Origin: Imperialibacter sp040222815
GTDB taxonomy: Bacteria; Bacteroidota; Bacteroidia; Cytophagales; Cyclobacteriaceae
Reading direction: 5' to 3'
Length of the DNA: 64,000 bases
Assembly (NCBI RefSeq): GCF_040222815.1
Contig: NZ_JAVKCH010000019.1
Location: forward strand, 1 to 64,000
A model generated the notes under the pieces. That model made no database searches and was not told where the DNA came from. It saw only the letters and a program-made list of their open reading frames with translations. Made by a program: the position numbers and the translations under genes. Below are positions 24,823 to 34,664 of the stretch, in pieces (the first letter of the stretch is position 1; each line of letters opens with the position of its first letter).

Positions 24823-27519
24823 TTACTCCCTCACCACCCTAAACCCAACACTCCTTTTGTCCGCCGTTATTGCTCCAGCCTTTTCATCGGCAAAATCATA
24901 GGCTCCAAAACCGTAGGTGTTTCCATCGGAGGCATATTCTGCCACGTTACCGCCAAGGTCGTAGACTTCAGCCTCTTTTACCTTAGAGGCCGGAAAGGAA
25001 CCAACCTCTTTGAGCAGTGAGCTCTTTACGTCAGCTAATTTTGCTTTGAAGTCGGTCAGGTCGTCGATGGTGATGTTGTAGCCAGCCCAGTAGTTGAGCG
25101 TGTTTTCCTTCGCAGCCGACTTGAGGCCCAGGTCGTGCAGCTTTTTGGCTTCTGCCGTTGAAGGCAACCGGTAGGTTTGGCCGGTTTGAGTGCTTAGCCA
25201 CGAGGTGTAGCCTTTCGCCTGCTCCAGACTCACCACAGCGGGGAAATTGTCCTGCCCGGCCGGGTAGCTGAACTCGCTGCTATAGGCTTTGAACTGCGCA
25301 TTAGTCACTTCAAATTTGCCAATGGCAATAGAGTCTTTTTTAGTCGCAACAGTTTCAGGTATCAGGCTTCCCCTCACCATTTCGCCATAGGCTCCGTTTG
25401 TCGTTTTCGCTTTCTCCTTGCTGATCAGTTGGGCGAGAGGGCTGCCCTTTTTGAAAGCCTCATTGGTTTTGTCTGGCTTGCCCCACATGTACTTGTCGAA
25501 CCAGGCAATTTCTTCTGTCATCTTGCGCTGCTGGTGAGTGATTTTCTGCAACCCATGGGGCTGGCCAGGAAACCATAGGAAGCGCACATCGGCTTGGCCG
25601 ATTTGCTGGAGGGCACGGTAATATTCCCAGCTTTGGTCCCGTGGCACAGCCCGGTCTTCGCTGCCGTGGAAAATGAGTGTGGGTGTTTTCACTTTCTCCA
25701 TTTCAAACAGCGGCGACTTCAGGATGTAGGCTTCGTTGTAGGTTTTGCCATTGCGGTTGTCCCATGGCGCACCACCGAAGTAGCTCTGATCGAAAGTGAC
25801 ACCGAACTGACAATTGCCATAGTCTGAAGTCCAATTCACATCGCCAGCACCTACAGCAGCCACTTTGAACAGGTGAGGATGCTCCACTGTGAGCATAGTC
25901 GCCAGAATGGCACCGTTCGACCAGCCCATTACCGCCATGGAGTCTTCGTAGATATACCCTTTTTCGTTCAACAGCTTGATGCCATTGATGATGTCTGGCA
26001 GCTCGTATTCGTAGTAATGCCCTTTGATGGACTCGACAAATTTCTGCCCATGGTTGGATGAGCCATGGTAGTTGGGCTTGAGGGTAAACACGCCCTTCTC
26101 GGCCATCAGGTGGGGATAATATCCCCAGCGATCGGCCCAGCGATCCATGTCCACACCCGACGGGCCACCGTGAATGGCTACGATGAGCGGGTATTTTTTC
26201 CCAGCGTCATAGTCGGTAGGATAATAAAGAATGCCAGTCACTTCCTCTTCCAGGGCACCTGTCCAGGTAATCACTTCCGATTTTGTCATCGGCTTTTTCG
26301 CCAGGTGTGTGTTAAGTTTGGTTAGTTCCTGACCAACGGCCAGCGAATTGCCCTTCTTTCCTTTGACAACTTCCGCTACCCGAACTTGGGTGGGAAGAGA
26401 CGCTGTGGAGTATCCCACTAATAGCTTTGCCCCATTTTTGGCCGCCGCTACCACACTCAAATGATCGGTGTAGTTGCCTGCACTGATGATTTCCTTGCTC
26501 CAGTTGCCCCCGTTTTTGCTATAAAAAGCCAGCCCATTGTAGGCGCCTTTTGCCAGTGAGCCGATCACCAGAGAGCCGGCCACATCGTAGCCAGCACCCA
26601 AGCCCCAGTCGTGCCCCAGGTTGACTTGCGTAACGCTATTGTTTGCAAGGGCATAAAAATGCAGCAGGTCGATACCTGCACCCTGCCACTCAGGGTTGGA
26701 CGAAAGGACGCTTGTGAAATAGAATCCGCTGTTGTCAGCAGCAAACTGGAAGTTGCCCGGGGTTTGATAAGCTGTAGTCAGTATCTCTTGACTCGTTTTG
26801 TCAGTGAGGTTCCAAAGGTGGTGTGTTGGCGATGGTTTGCCGTCAACACCATAATGGGGCGACATGGTTTGCGAGGTTACTGCCCATTTGCCATCGGGCG
26901 AAATGGCATAGCTGCTGATGGGGAACAGGTTGTCCGTTACCCTTTGCACTTTTTTCTTGTCCGTATCGAACGTGAATAACCTGCTTGGTTTCACATGCAC
27001 AGAGTCTTCAATCACCTGCACATTGTCTTTCTTCTTTTCTATCTCTGTCTCATAAAGCGTCTTGCCTTCCTCCGCCTTAAAAATTAAGGTTTTTGCATCC
27101 AGCCTTTTTAATTGAGAAATAGATACGTCGAAAGAATCAACTACGTAAGCTTCTCCACCGAGAAGTGACAAAGCCCAAAGGTTCTTGCCCTTCACTTTTG
27201 AAGAAAGGAAGTAGATAGTTTCTCCATCGGCAGAAAATACAGGATTGCTTTCCGACTCATCGCCTCTTGTAAGCTGCACTGTTTTGAAGTTGCCGTCCCT
27301 GTCTTTGCTATTTAGCCGGGTGAGGTAAATGTCGGACACGAAGCTGTCTTTGTCGGGAGCAGGCCTGCGTTTCACCCAAGCCACCAGGTTGTTGTCGTCA
27401 GAAAAAATTGCGTCGGAAAGAGACTCCTGATTGACCACATCATCCACTGTCCATTTTTGAGCGGATGAAAAATGTGCTACAGACAATACGACAATTGCCA
27501 GGATAAATAGCTTCTTCAT
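24823..27519 (-). CDS. S9 prolyl-oligopeptidase-family peptidase fused to a degenerate FGE/SUMF1 domain
   Basis: 898 residues, longer than ordinary S9 dipeptidyl/acylaminoacyl peptidases (about 650-720). Signal peptide (to SSAQ), N-terminal beta-propeller (about 30-420), alpha/beta hydrolase (about 420-690) with the triad in GWSNGA (Ser), HGSEDRAVP (Asp) and GQPHGLQ (His). After a linker the last ~170 residues form a shortened formylglycine-generating-enzyme-like domain (IGKFEVTNAQFKAYS, YRLPSTAEAKKL, YDLGGNVAEYASDG, SVGFRVVRE). No stop or frameshift separates the two parts. The FGE part lacks the usual EWEYAARGG and catalytic cysteine region, so it is probably structural. Confidence 0.88.
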   Translation of the reverse strand: MKKLFILAIVVLSVAHFSSAQKWTVDDVVNQESLSDAIFSDDNNLVAWVKRRPAPDKDSFVSDIYLTRLNSKDRDGNFKTVQLTRGDESESNPVFSADGETIYFLSSKVKGKNLWALSLLGGEAYVVDSFDVSISQLKRLDAKTLIFKAEEGKTLYETEIEKKKDNVQVIEDSVHVKPSRLFTFDTDKKKVQRVTDNLFPISSYAISPDGKWAVTSQTMSPHYGVDGKPSPTHHLWNLTDKTSQEILTTAYQTPGNFQFAADNSGFYFTSVLSSNPEWQGAGIDLLHFYALANNSVTQVNLGHDWGLGAGYDVAGSLVIGSLAKGAYNGLAFYSKNGGNWSKEIISAGNYTDHLSVVAAAKNGAKLLVGYSTASLPTQVRVAEVVKGKKGNSLAVGQELTKLNTHLAKKPMTKSEVITWTGALEEEVTGILYYPTDYDAGKKYPLIVAIHGGPSGVDMDRWADRWGYYPHLMAEKGVFTLKPNYHGSSNHGQKFVESIKGHYYEYELPDIINGIKLLNEKGYIYEDSMAVMGWSNGAILATMLTVEHPHLFKVAAVGAGDVNWTSDYGNCQFGVTFDQSYFGGAPWDNRNGKTYNEAYILKSPLFEMEKVKTPTLIFHGSEDRAVPRDQSWEYYRALQQIGQADVRFLWFPGQPHGLQKITHQQRKMTEEIAWFDKYMWGKPDKTNEAFKKGSPLAQLISKEKAKTTNGAYGEMVRGSLIPETVATKKDSIAIGKFEVTNAQFKAYSSEFSYPAGQDNFPAVVSLEQAKGYTSWLSTQTGQTYRLPSTAEAKKLHDLGLKSAAKENTLNYWAGYNITIDDLTDFKAKLADVKSSLLKEVGSFPASKVKEAEVYDLGGNVAEYASDGNTYGFGAYDFADEKAGAITADKRSVGFRVVRE

Positions 27520-27585
27520 TTTCAGATAGGGTTAATTAGAAGCGGAAATTAGCGAAAGCCGTTGATACTTTATAGTATAATTTCG

Positions 27586-28764
27586 TTAGGGAGAGTCAGG
27601 CCAGAAGTCGGGCTTTTCCAACGTGCCGTACAGTCGGCAGTCGGCACATTCCGGGGGAGCCCATAGTAGGCCTTCCGCATCAACTATTAAGTAGCCCCAC
27701 GAGATGAAAAGATTGAATTCGTCTTTGAACACGTCTCCTTCCTCCTGTGGCGAGAAGGTTTTTAGTTGATTGATGCATGGTTCGGCGGGATAGGTCAGGC
27801 TGCGCAAGTCTTTTTCCCGATCAATGAAAATTCGTTTTTGCGCAACACTGCTGGCGTCAAAATAGCCAAGCACTGGTTCTTCAGGGTCATCAATGTTGTG
27901 CACGTTGCCCGTTAGCTGATAAGGTTGAGGGTCAAAGAGTGTTCCCAAACTTTCGCTTGTTTTTTGTACCTCGCTCCAGTACCTGAAGCTCTTTTCACTT
28001 AGCGTTTGCTGCCGAACAAGAATGCTATACCTTGATTTAAGTCTGAAGGAAACCGTACTCACATAATTCACTTCGAATTCGCTTACCCGATCCGTTTTTA
28101 GGTTCGCCGTGCTTGTAACCAGCACTTGCCGGCAGGTGTCGGTTTTGAAACAAAGATTAATTTCTGGATTGCGACGAACAAAGGCAGGTGGAGTTACCGA
28201 AAAATTCCATTCATAATAGGAAGGATAGTGTGGTCGTATTTCGTAAGTTTCTGTCCATGAATATTTGTAATACTCGGACGTTCCAAGTGGATCATGCGCA
28301 TCTACCATAATTCTAATCCCATCCAGACTGTCTCCAGCGTCAGTTAGGCGCATCTCTCGTTCAAAATAAATACTGTCGATGGGAGGAGTAGGTTTCAACG
28401 TGACGACGTCAGACTCATAACGCTGGTTTGATGATGTGATAATGCTCAAGGTGTAGTTTTTACCAGAACATCCGATAAAATCAAGTGGGTTGCTATGATA
28501 CTTGCCGGGCGCAACCTCGGTAAATAGGAAAGCAGCTCCCTCTTCGTCTTTCACCTGGACAAAGGCACCTTTTTCGGGAATGGCTCCGGAGGCGTCCAGC
28601 GGCGCAGTTCTGCTCACAGTGATGAGGTAGGGCTCATCGGCATCGGAGATGTTGCCTTCCACCACCAGCACACTTTTAAAACCTCCTGTTTCTGGCTCAA
28701 AAGGTTCCACGCAGCCCCACAATGTGAGAATAAGAAGGCCGGTTAAAAAAGTGTTTCCTTTCAA
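27586..28764 (-). CDS. DUF4249 lipoprotein (copy 6, last in array)
   Basis: 392 residues. Lipobox cysteine in LTLWGCVEPFEPE, then the DUF4249 pattern: VVEGNISDADEPYLITVSR, GAFVQVKDEEG, YHSNPLDFIG, PPIDSIYFE and the C-terminal signature CADCRLYGTLEKPDFWP. DUF4249 proteins accompany TonB-dependent receptors in Bacteroidota, perhaps as surface ligand-binding partners; no biochemical role is established. Follows copy 5 after 19 nt. Its DCR motif cysteines (ECADCR) are shared by most copies. Confidence 0.9.
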   Translation of the reverse strand: MKGNTFLTGLLILTLWGCVEPFEPETGGFKSVLVVEGNISDADEPYLITVSRTAPLDASGAIPEKGAFVQVKDEEGAAFLFTEVAPGKYHSNPLDFIGCSGKNYTLSIITSSNQRYESDVVTLKPTPPIDSIYFEREMRLTDAGDSLDGIRIMVDAHDPLGTSEYYKYSWTETYEIRPHYPSYYEWNFSVTPPAFVRRNPEINLCFKTDTCRQVLVTSTANLKTDRVSEFEVNYVSTVSFRLKSRYSILVRQQTLSEKSFRYWSEVQKTSESLGTLFDPQPYQLTGNVHNIDDPEEPVLGYFDASSVAQKRIFIDREKDLRSLTYPAEPCINQLKTFSPQEEGDVFKDEFNLFISWGYLIVDAEGLLWAPPECADCRLYGTLEKPDFWPDSP

Positions 28765-28783
28765 GGTTGAAAGTGTTTATCAT

Positions 28784-29977
28784 TTACCAAAAGTCCGGCT
28801 TCTCTAACGACCCATAGACTCTGCAATCGGCACACCTTCTGGGCGACATGAGAACGTACTGAACTGGATAAGGCCCTAACACGGAAATAAGCCGACCCCT
28901 CGTCAGGTTGATCGGGATGTCCTGCAAGGCCACTGTGTCCAGGGAATTGGGGCAGCCGGTGGATGGGAAAGTCAGATCTCTTAACTGGTCAATTTCAACG
29001 AACAAACGAAACTGTGACGATTGAGCCGCATCAAAATAGCCAAGTACAGCTTCGTCGGGGTCGTTTACATTTTTGATGTTTCCACGCAATTCGTAGGGCA
29101 GGGGATCAAATAGGGTTCCCAGACTTTCAGAATTCTTTTTTAACTCAGACCAATAGTGAAAGCCCTTTTCATCCAGCGCAAATTGTTCTACCAAAATGCT
29201 ATACCTCGTTCTCAATTTGTAGTCTTCTGTGCTTACATAGGTTACTTCAAATTCACTTACTTTATCTTCGGCGAGTTGATCTGTGTCAGCGATCAATATG
29301 CTATTGCCTCGCCTTGAACTATAACACACCTGAGCGAAGACTTCCTTGCGCTTAATGGGGAACCTCGGATCTGGCGCCATAGAATCATAATCCCATGGAG
29401 CGGCATATGCCAAATAGGTTTCATAGGTTTCCGACCATTCGTACCTGTAATAGTGCGTGCCTGATGTTGGGTCATGAGCATCCACAAGTATTTTTACCCC
29501 ATCCAGATTCAGCCCTTCATCATCGATTCGCTGCTCTCTTTTGAAATAAGCACTATCGATGGGCGGGGTTAATTTTACTTCAACAGGATCCGACTGGTAG
29601 TGATTTCCGTTGGCCGTGACTATGTCCAGCATGTAGGTTTGTTCAACCATGGCAACAAACTCGCTGGGATTGCTCATGTAAAGGCCAGAATCGCCTTCTA
29701 CCAGGGGATATGTTTCGCCTTCACTTCCGATGATCGATACACTGGCACCAAGCTCAGGAAGAAACTCTTCATTATTTAGGGCCCTCGACCGTGACAAAGT
29801 AATTCTGTAAGGCTCTGCTTTATCAGAGAGGTAGCCATCTACTATTAATACGCTTTGGTAAGCAATTACTTTTGGGTCGAATTGTTCAATGCAGCTGCCT
29901 AAAAGCACAAGCAATAGCGCATTTCTGCCGGTAATAAATAACTTTCTTTGAAAGAATATTGTGTCAGTGATTTTCAA
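28784..29977 (-). CDS. DUF4249 lipoprotein (copy 5)
   Basis: 397 residues. Signal with lipobox cysteine in LLGSCIEQFDPK preceded by an N-terminal extension of about 20 polar residues. Core motifs VDGYLSDKAEPYRITLSRS, PPIDSAYFKRE, YEWSETYET, FEVTYVSTEDYKL, LFDPLPYELRGNI, and the ending CADCRVYGSLEKPDFW without the last residues found in other copies. Gap to copy 4 is 18 nt. Confidence 0.9.
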   Translation of the reverse strand: MKITDTIFFQRKLFITGRNALLLVLLGSCIEQFDPKVIAYQSVLIVDGYLSDKAEPYRITLSRSRALNNEEFLPELGASVSIIGSEGETYPLVEGDSGLYMSNPSEFVAMVEQTYMLDIVTANGNHYQSDPVEVKLTPPIDSAYFKREQRIDDEGLNLDGVKILVDAHDPTSGTHYYRYEWSETYETYLAYAAPWDYDSMAPDPRFPIKRKEVFAQVCYSSRRGNSILIADTDQLAEDKVSEFEVTYVSTEDYKLRTRYSILVEQFALDEKGFHYWSELKKNSESLGTLFDPLPYELRGNIKNVNDPDEAVLGYFDAAQSSQFRLFVEIDQLRDLTFPSTGCPNSLDTVALQDIPINLTRGRLISVLGPYPVQYVLMSPRRCADCRVYGSLEKPDFW

Positions 29978-29995
29978 TTTTTTTGTTTTAAGGTA

Positions 29996-31069
29996 TTAGT
30001 TAGGCCAAAAGTCAGGTTTCTTCAATGAGCCGCCATGGTAGGTGCAGTCTGTACAGCGTCTGGGCAAAAACCGTGGATCAGGTGGAGGGCCATCCCACAA
30101 ACTATAGCACGAAGGCCCTGGAAAGTTGAGATCTTTGACATCTGTTCTGGAGATAAAGATTCGCTTGTCCTGTATCGATAGCACCTCAAAATACCCTAAA
30201 ACCACCTCCTCGGCGTCCGACGTATTATGAATATTTCCTCTGATAGGGTAATGCTGAATGTCAAACAAAGAGCCAGCCATTTCGTTGGATTGCTTGATTT
30301 CCGCCCAGTATTTATAGGCTTTTTGGTCGATGGCTGACTGTCGTACAAGCAGGCTATAATAAGAGCCAAGCCGGAATCCTTCCGTGCTCACATAATTGAG
30401 TTCATGCCTGCTAACTACATTTTTTGATAGCCCACGGGTGGAGACAATTTGAACAATCTTGGAAGTGTCTGAGTCGTAGCATTTCCACAGGTTCAAATCG
30501 ATGGGATATTCTATCTTTATTTCCCAGCTTTCAATGAATGTCCATTTATAGAACCTGGTCGAGTTGTTTTCGTCATGTGTGTCGACAAATAAGGCTATTC
30601 CCGACAATACTTCATTTGTGTCAGTATACCTCTCCTCAGGCTCATAGTAGACACTATCTATGGCTGGCGTGCTTCGCAGTAGTTCCTCGGAGGACTCGAA
30701 ATGAATTCCATTTACGTCAATTTCCAGCTTGTAAGTAGTGCCTATCTGCGCTCGCCACTTTGCTGAGTCGCTGAGATATTTGCCCGGAGCTACTTCTGTA
30801 AATGGATAACATGCGCCCTCAAGTGTGGTCACACAAACCGAAGCACCAGTCTGAGGTAAAGAGTTAAGGGTGCCGAACGGTCTGCTCCTTGAAAGGAGAA
30901 CCTGATAGGGGCCAGGTGCGTCAGAAATAGCAGCGTCCACAACCAGCGAGTTTTCATAGTCTGTCGATTTCCCATCAAAAGGTTCAATGCACCCGTCAAA
31001 AATGAGAACGATGGGCAAAACCAGTGCTAGCTTTCTGGAGATATTTGCTGAAAGAATCGTTTCGCTCAT
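29996..31069 (-). CDS. DUF4249 lipoprotein (copy 4)
   Basis: 357 residues from ATG 31069, which overlaps the copy 3 stop as ATGA; a TTG three codons upstream is less likely. Shortest copy. Lipobox cysteine in LIFDGCIEPFDG; VVDAAISDAPGPYQVLLSRS; PAIDSVYYEPE; ESWEIKIEYP; NYVSTEGFRLGSYYSLLVRQ. The C-terminal signature is altered to CTDCTYHGGSLKKPDFWP. Confidence 0.9.
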   Translation of the reverse strand: MSETILSANISRKLALVLPIVLIFDGCIEPFDGKSTDYENSLVVDAAISDAPGPYQVLLSRSRPFGTLNSLPQTGASVCVTTLEGACYPFTEVAPGKYLSDSAKWRAQIGTTYKLEIDVNGIHFESSEELLRSTPAIDSVYYEPEERYTDTNEVLSGIALFVDTHDENNSTRFYKWTFIESWEIKIEYPIDLNLWKCYDSDTSKIVQIVSTRGLSKNVVSRHELNYVSTEGFRLGSYYSLLVRQSAIDQKAYKYWAEIKQSNEMAGSLFDIQHYPIRGNIHNTSDAEEVVLGYFEVLSIQDKRIFISRTDVKDLNFPGPSCYSLWDGPPPDPRFLPRRCTDCTYHGGSLKKPDFWPN

Positions 31070-31119
31070 AACGGCCAAAAGTCAGGTTTCTCCAATACGC
31101 CATGAAATCTACAGTCGCA
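31065..31119. repeat. 55-bp exact duplication, copy 1
   Basis: Identical over 55 bp to 32270-32324. It covers the ATGA junction between copies 3 and 4 and the last codons of copy 3. Copies 2 and 3 therefore share identical C-terminal codons (RFHGVLEKPDFWPL), which points to recent duplication or gene conversion. Confidence 0.9.
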
Positions 31120-32274
31120 ACATTCCGCTGGAGCCAGGTAGTAGTGCCCCGAGCCATAATCACCTAATGCCGCAATCAGATACCCAGCTTCTATATAGTT
31201 TTGAACGTATTTGTTTTCAACATAAGCGAGCTCCTGAGCGCATACGCTGTAGGGGAATTTGATATCAAGAAGTTCAGATCGGTCGATATACAATCTCTTT
31301 TTTGAGACGGCACTTGCACTGAAGTAGCCCAGCACGGGCTCAGCAGGATCGTTTATACTATGCATGTTCCCACGGAGATCGTATGGTTGTGGGTCAAATA
31401 GCGTTCCCAACGATTCTGACAGCTTCTTCAGCTCCGACCAATAGTGATGTTCCTTTTCATCAAGTGCATATTGCCTTACTTGGATGCTATACAAGGAATT
31501 CAATTTGTACCCTTCTGTGCTGACGTAGGTTACTTCGTATTTGCTGATACGATCTTGTGCAAGCCCAACCGAAGTACTGAGCAGAAGGCCACTAGAGGAT
31601 TTAGTGCTGTAGCATCTCTCCACACGATGATTATTAGGAACCTCATAACCGAAGCGCTCGGCCGTCGGGATCAATACAGGCCACACTACCCAGTCGTAGG
31701 TGTTTGGATAAGGTACTTTTATCTCCCATGCTTCTTCCCAATCCCATCGGTAGTAGCTTGTAGTATTAGTAGTGTCATGAGTGTCGACTAATATTGCTAC
31801 ACCAGTAATGGTGTCGCCTGAAAAGTCAGCAAGCCTCAAGGCAGGTTCGAAATAGACGCTGTCAATGGGAGGAACAGCCTTTAACAAGGTTGCGTCGGAG
31901 AGGTAGTGTTGTCCATTTTTGGTAGTTATTTCGAGTGTATAGAACCTCCCTGTTTTTCCAATAAATTCATCAGGATTACTTTGGTATAGGCCTGGCGAGG
32001 ATTCTTCAAAGGAATATTCCTGGCCCTCAGACGACTTCACCACCACCGTTGCTCCTGGCTCGGGGTCAGTGATTTGCGTTCCCAATGAAGCTGTTCTACT
32101 TAGTTTAATCGTGTAAGGTGCCCACTCATCGGTAATCAAACCGTCAACTACAAGCGAACGGTTGTTGAAGCTGGGACTGGGTTCAATTTTCTCAATACAA
32201 CTGACTCCAAGTGTTCCCAGCGCTAATACCGTGGCAAGCCAATAATTCAATATTGTCTTGATGCGCATACTCAT
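31066..32274 (-). CDS. DUF4249 lipoprotein (copy 3)
   Basis: 402 residues from ATG 32274, overlapping the copy 2 stop as ATGA. Lipobox cysteine in LGTLGVSCIEKIEPS; VVDGLITDEWAPYTIKLSR; PPIDSVYFEPALRLADFSGD; WEEAWEIKVPYPNTYDWV; ends CCDCRFHGVLEKPDFWPL. Closest by eye to copy 2, including the insertion PNTYDW and the double cysteine CCDCR. Confidence 0.9.
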   Translation of the reverse strand: MSMRIKTILNYWLATVLALGTLGVSCIEKIEPSPSFNNRSLVVDGLITDEWAPYTIKLSRTASLGTQITDPEPGATVVVKSSEGQEYSFEESSPGLYQSNPDEFIGKTGRFYTLEITTKNGQHYLSDATLLKAVPPIDSVYFEPALRLADFSGDTITGVAILVDTHDTTNTTSYYRWDWEEAWEIKVPYPNTYDWVVWPVLIPTAERFGYEVPNNHRVERCYSTKSSSGLLLSTSVGLAQDRISKYEVTYVSTEGYKLNSLYSIQVRQYALDEKEHHYWSELKKLSESLGTLFDPQPYDLRGNMHSINDPAEPVLGYFSASAVSKKRLYIDRSELLDIKFPYSVCAQELAYVENKYVQNYIEAGYLIAALGDYGSGHYYLAPAECCDCRFHGVLEKPDFWPL

Positions 32275-32324
32275 AACGGCCAAAAGTCAGGTTTCTCCAA
32301 TACGCCATGAAATCTACAGTCGCA
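32270..32324. repeat. 55-bp exact duplication, copy 2
   Basis: Second member of the pair with 31065-31119, placed in the same position at the junction of copies 2 and 3. Confidence 0.9.
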
Positions 32325-33494
32325 GCAATCTTTCGGTGCCATATACAGTGAGATAGCCCCGTAGTCGCCGAGGTAAGCAATAACGTATCCGGCTTCCAAA
32401 TGGTCGTACACATACCTGTACTCAACTTCAAGCAAGTCCTGGCCACAGGGGTTGGTTGGGTATTTGATGTCCTTAAGCTGTTCACGGGTAATGTAGAGGC
32501 GCTTCTCTTCAACCGTGCTGGCACCAAAATAGCCCAGAACGGTTTCGTCGGGGTCGTCAGTGTTAAAAACGTTTCCTCGCAATTCATAGGGCTGGGGATC
32601 AAACAAAGTACCCAGTGTTTCAGAGGTCTTTTCGAGCTCCGACCAATATAAGAAGGCTTCTTCATCAAGCGCATATTGCCGTACTAAAATGCTATAAAGA
32701 GACCTTAACTTATAGCCATCCCGGGTTGTGACGTAGTTGAGCTCAAACTTACTGATCTGGTCACTTGACAGCTGATTGGTAGTGGCAATATGGATGTTTC
32801 TACCCACTTGGTGGCTATAACACAGGCCGATCTGATTTCCATTTTCTTTGGGAAACCCAAATTTGCCGTCCTCGTAGGTGATCCAGTCGTACGTGTTGGG
32901 GTAGGGTACTCTTATTTCCCAGTCTTCCTCCCATTCCCATCGGTAAAACTTTGTAGAATTTGTGTCGTCATGTGTGTCAACAAATATGGCTGCTCCTGTA
33001 ATTGTATCTCCGTCAATATCCGACAGCCTGACGGAGGGTTCGAAATAAACACTATCTATCGGCGGTGATTTTTTTAGTGTAACCGGCCTGGACTGGTAGT
33101 GATTGCCATTGTCAGTCAAAACGTCAAGTGAATAGGCTTGCCCGACCACACCCTTAAAACCTGCCGCTATGCTCTGGTAAATGCCAGGCGAGGTTTCTTC
33201 AAACTCGAAACTTTTTCCCTCTTTATTTATTACCGATACAATGGCGTTTGATTCCGGGGTGGGAATTGCAATGTCGATAGGGGAGCTGCGTGTCAGTTTT
33301 ATTGATGACCTGGCTTCTGCGTCTGATACAAACCCGTCAACCACAAGGACACCTTTGTAAACTTTCGACTCTGGAGTAAAAGGCTCGGTGCATCCAACGA
33401 GGTCGAACCCTATCAAAAGAGTGAAAGTCACTCTGAAGAGATTTTTACCTTTAACAAAGAAGTCTTGGGACGATATGTTACATAATTCGGCCAA
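32271..33494 (-). CDS. DUF4249 lipoprotein (copy 2)
   Basis: 407 residues. The only start giving a full signal peptide is TTG 33494, 3 nt after the copy 1 stop. Lipobox cysteine in LIGFDLVGCTEPFTPE; VVDGFVSDAEARSSIKLTRS; PPIDSVYFEPSVRLSDIDGD; WEEDWEIRVPYPNTYDWI; ends CCDCRFHGVLEKPDFWPL. Strongly similar to copy 3. Confidence 0.9.
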   Translation of the reverse strand: MAELCNISSQDFFVKGKNLFRVTFTLLIGFDLVGCTEPFTPESKVYKGVLVVDGFVSDAEARSSIKLTRSSPIDIAIPTPESNAIVSVINKEGKSFEFEETSPGIYQSIAAGFKGVVGQAYSLDVLTDNGNHYQSRPVTLKKSPPIDSVYFEPSVRLSDIDGDTITGAAIFVDTHDDTNSTKFYRWEWEEDWEIRVPYPNTYDWITYEDGKFGFPKENGNQIGLCYSHQVGRNIHIATTNQLSSDQISKFELNYVTTRDGYKLRSLYSILVRQYALDEEAFLYWSELEKTSETLGTLFDPQPYELRGNVFNTDDPDETVLGYFGASTVEEKRLYITREQLKDIKYPTNPCGQDLLEVEYRYVYDHLEAGYVIAYLGDYGAISLYMAPKDCCDCRFHGVLEKPDFWPL

Positions 33495-33497
33495 TTG

Positions 33498-34664
33498 TCA
33501 ATCAGGTCTGAATTTTGGGCGCTCCAGCGACCCGTAGAGTCTGCAGTCGCTACAATCTACGGGTGCCATTATTACGTAAGTGGTGCCAAACAGACCTGTG
33601 GTATCTATTAAGTAGCCAGCCTGTAGGTAGTCTTGTACAAGCCTGTAAGGCACTGTGTCTTTCTCTTCAAAACATTGCTCCAGAGGATAGACGAGAGAAT
33701 CAAGTTGGTCACGGATGACTACCAGCGAATTAACTGACACTGTGCTGGCATCAAAATAGCCCAGTACCGGTTCGTTGGCATCACTTGTATTAAAAATATT
33801 CCCTGTAAGTTCATAAGGCTGTGGGTCAAATAAGGTGCCTACCCCTTCGCTGCTTGCCCTTAAGGCCTCCCAGTATTTGTAACCAGCTTCGTCAAGAGCA
33901 TATTGTTTTACTATAATGCCATACAGGCTCTTTAATTTGAATCCCATGGTGCTCGTGAAATTGATCTCATATTTTTTTACACGGTCTTCTGAGAGCGTTT
34001 TGGTACTGGCCACCATTATTCTGCTGGAGGTGTCGGAGCTGTAGCAAATATTCACTGGCAGAATTTTAGGTATGGGATAACCCATTCCGACGGTGTCTTT
34101 ATCGACTTGAAAGTCGAATTTTGAGTTGACCGGCATTTGAATTTCCCAATTTTCTGTCCATTCCCAACGGTAGTAGTCGGTGTTGTTGTTCTCGTCGAAG
34201 GCATCTAGATAAACAGCAATGCCTGACAGCACTCTCCCGTCGTCAGTCAGCCTCGTTTCACTGCGATAATAGACTTTTTCAATTGGGGGAGCTTGCTTAA
34301 GCGTAACTGGGCTGGATTGATAGTGACTGCCGTCGGCGGTTACAATGTCGAGCACATATTTTTCTCCCACCTTTGCTGTCAAATCTACCGCCGGGTTGTA
34401 ATATGTGCCTGGTAGCGTTTCCTCAAACAGATATTCGTTTGAATGGCCATCTGTCACTTTCACTATAGCATTTTGCTCCGGTATCATGTCTTTCATGCCT
34501 ATGTCCCGGGTTCTGGAGAGTTTGATTGCGTTGCCCTCTGCACCAGTTGTAAGCTGCCCTTCCACCACCAATAGGTTGGTCAACTTCGTTCCTTGCGGCT
34601 CGAATCTTTCGAGGCAGCCAACACTCACGAAAAATATCAGTATGGCCAGAGTGATGATTCTCAT
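33498..34664 (-). CDS. DUF4249 lipoprotein (copy 1, first in array)
   Basis: 388 residues. ATG overlaps the stop of the preceding macroglobulin-like gene as ATGA. Lipobox cysteine in LIFFVSVGCLERFEPQ; VVEGQLTTGAEGNAIKLSRT; PPIEKVYYRSETRLTDDG; WTENWEIQMP; FDPQPYELTGNIFNTSD. Most divergent C-terminus: CSDCRLYGSLERPKFRPD, where DFW is replaced by KFR. Confidence 0.9.
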   Translation of the reverse strand: MRIITLAILIFFVSVGCLERFEPQGTKLTNLLVVEGQLTTGAEGNAIKLSRTRDIGMKDMIPEQNAIVKVTDGHSNEYLFEETLPGTYYNPAVDLTAKVGEKYVLDIVTADGSHYQSSPVTLKQAPPIEKVYYRSETRLTDDGRVLSGIAVYLDAFDENNNTDYYRWEWTENWEIQMPVNSKFDFQVDKDTVGMGYPIPKILPVNICYSSDTSSRIMVASTKTLSEDRVKKYEINFTSTMGFKLKSLYGIIVKQYALDEAGYKYWEALRASSEGVGTLFDPQPYELTGNIFNTSDANEPVLGYFDASTVSVNSLVVIRDQLDSLVYPLEQCFEEKDTVPYRLVQDYLQAGYLIDTTGLFGTTYVIMAPVDCSDCRLYGSLERPKFRPD

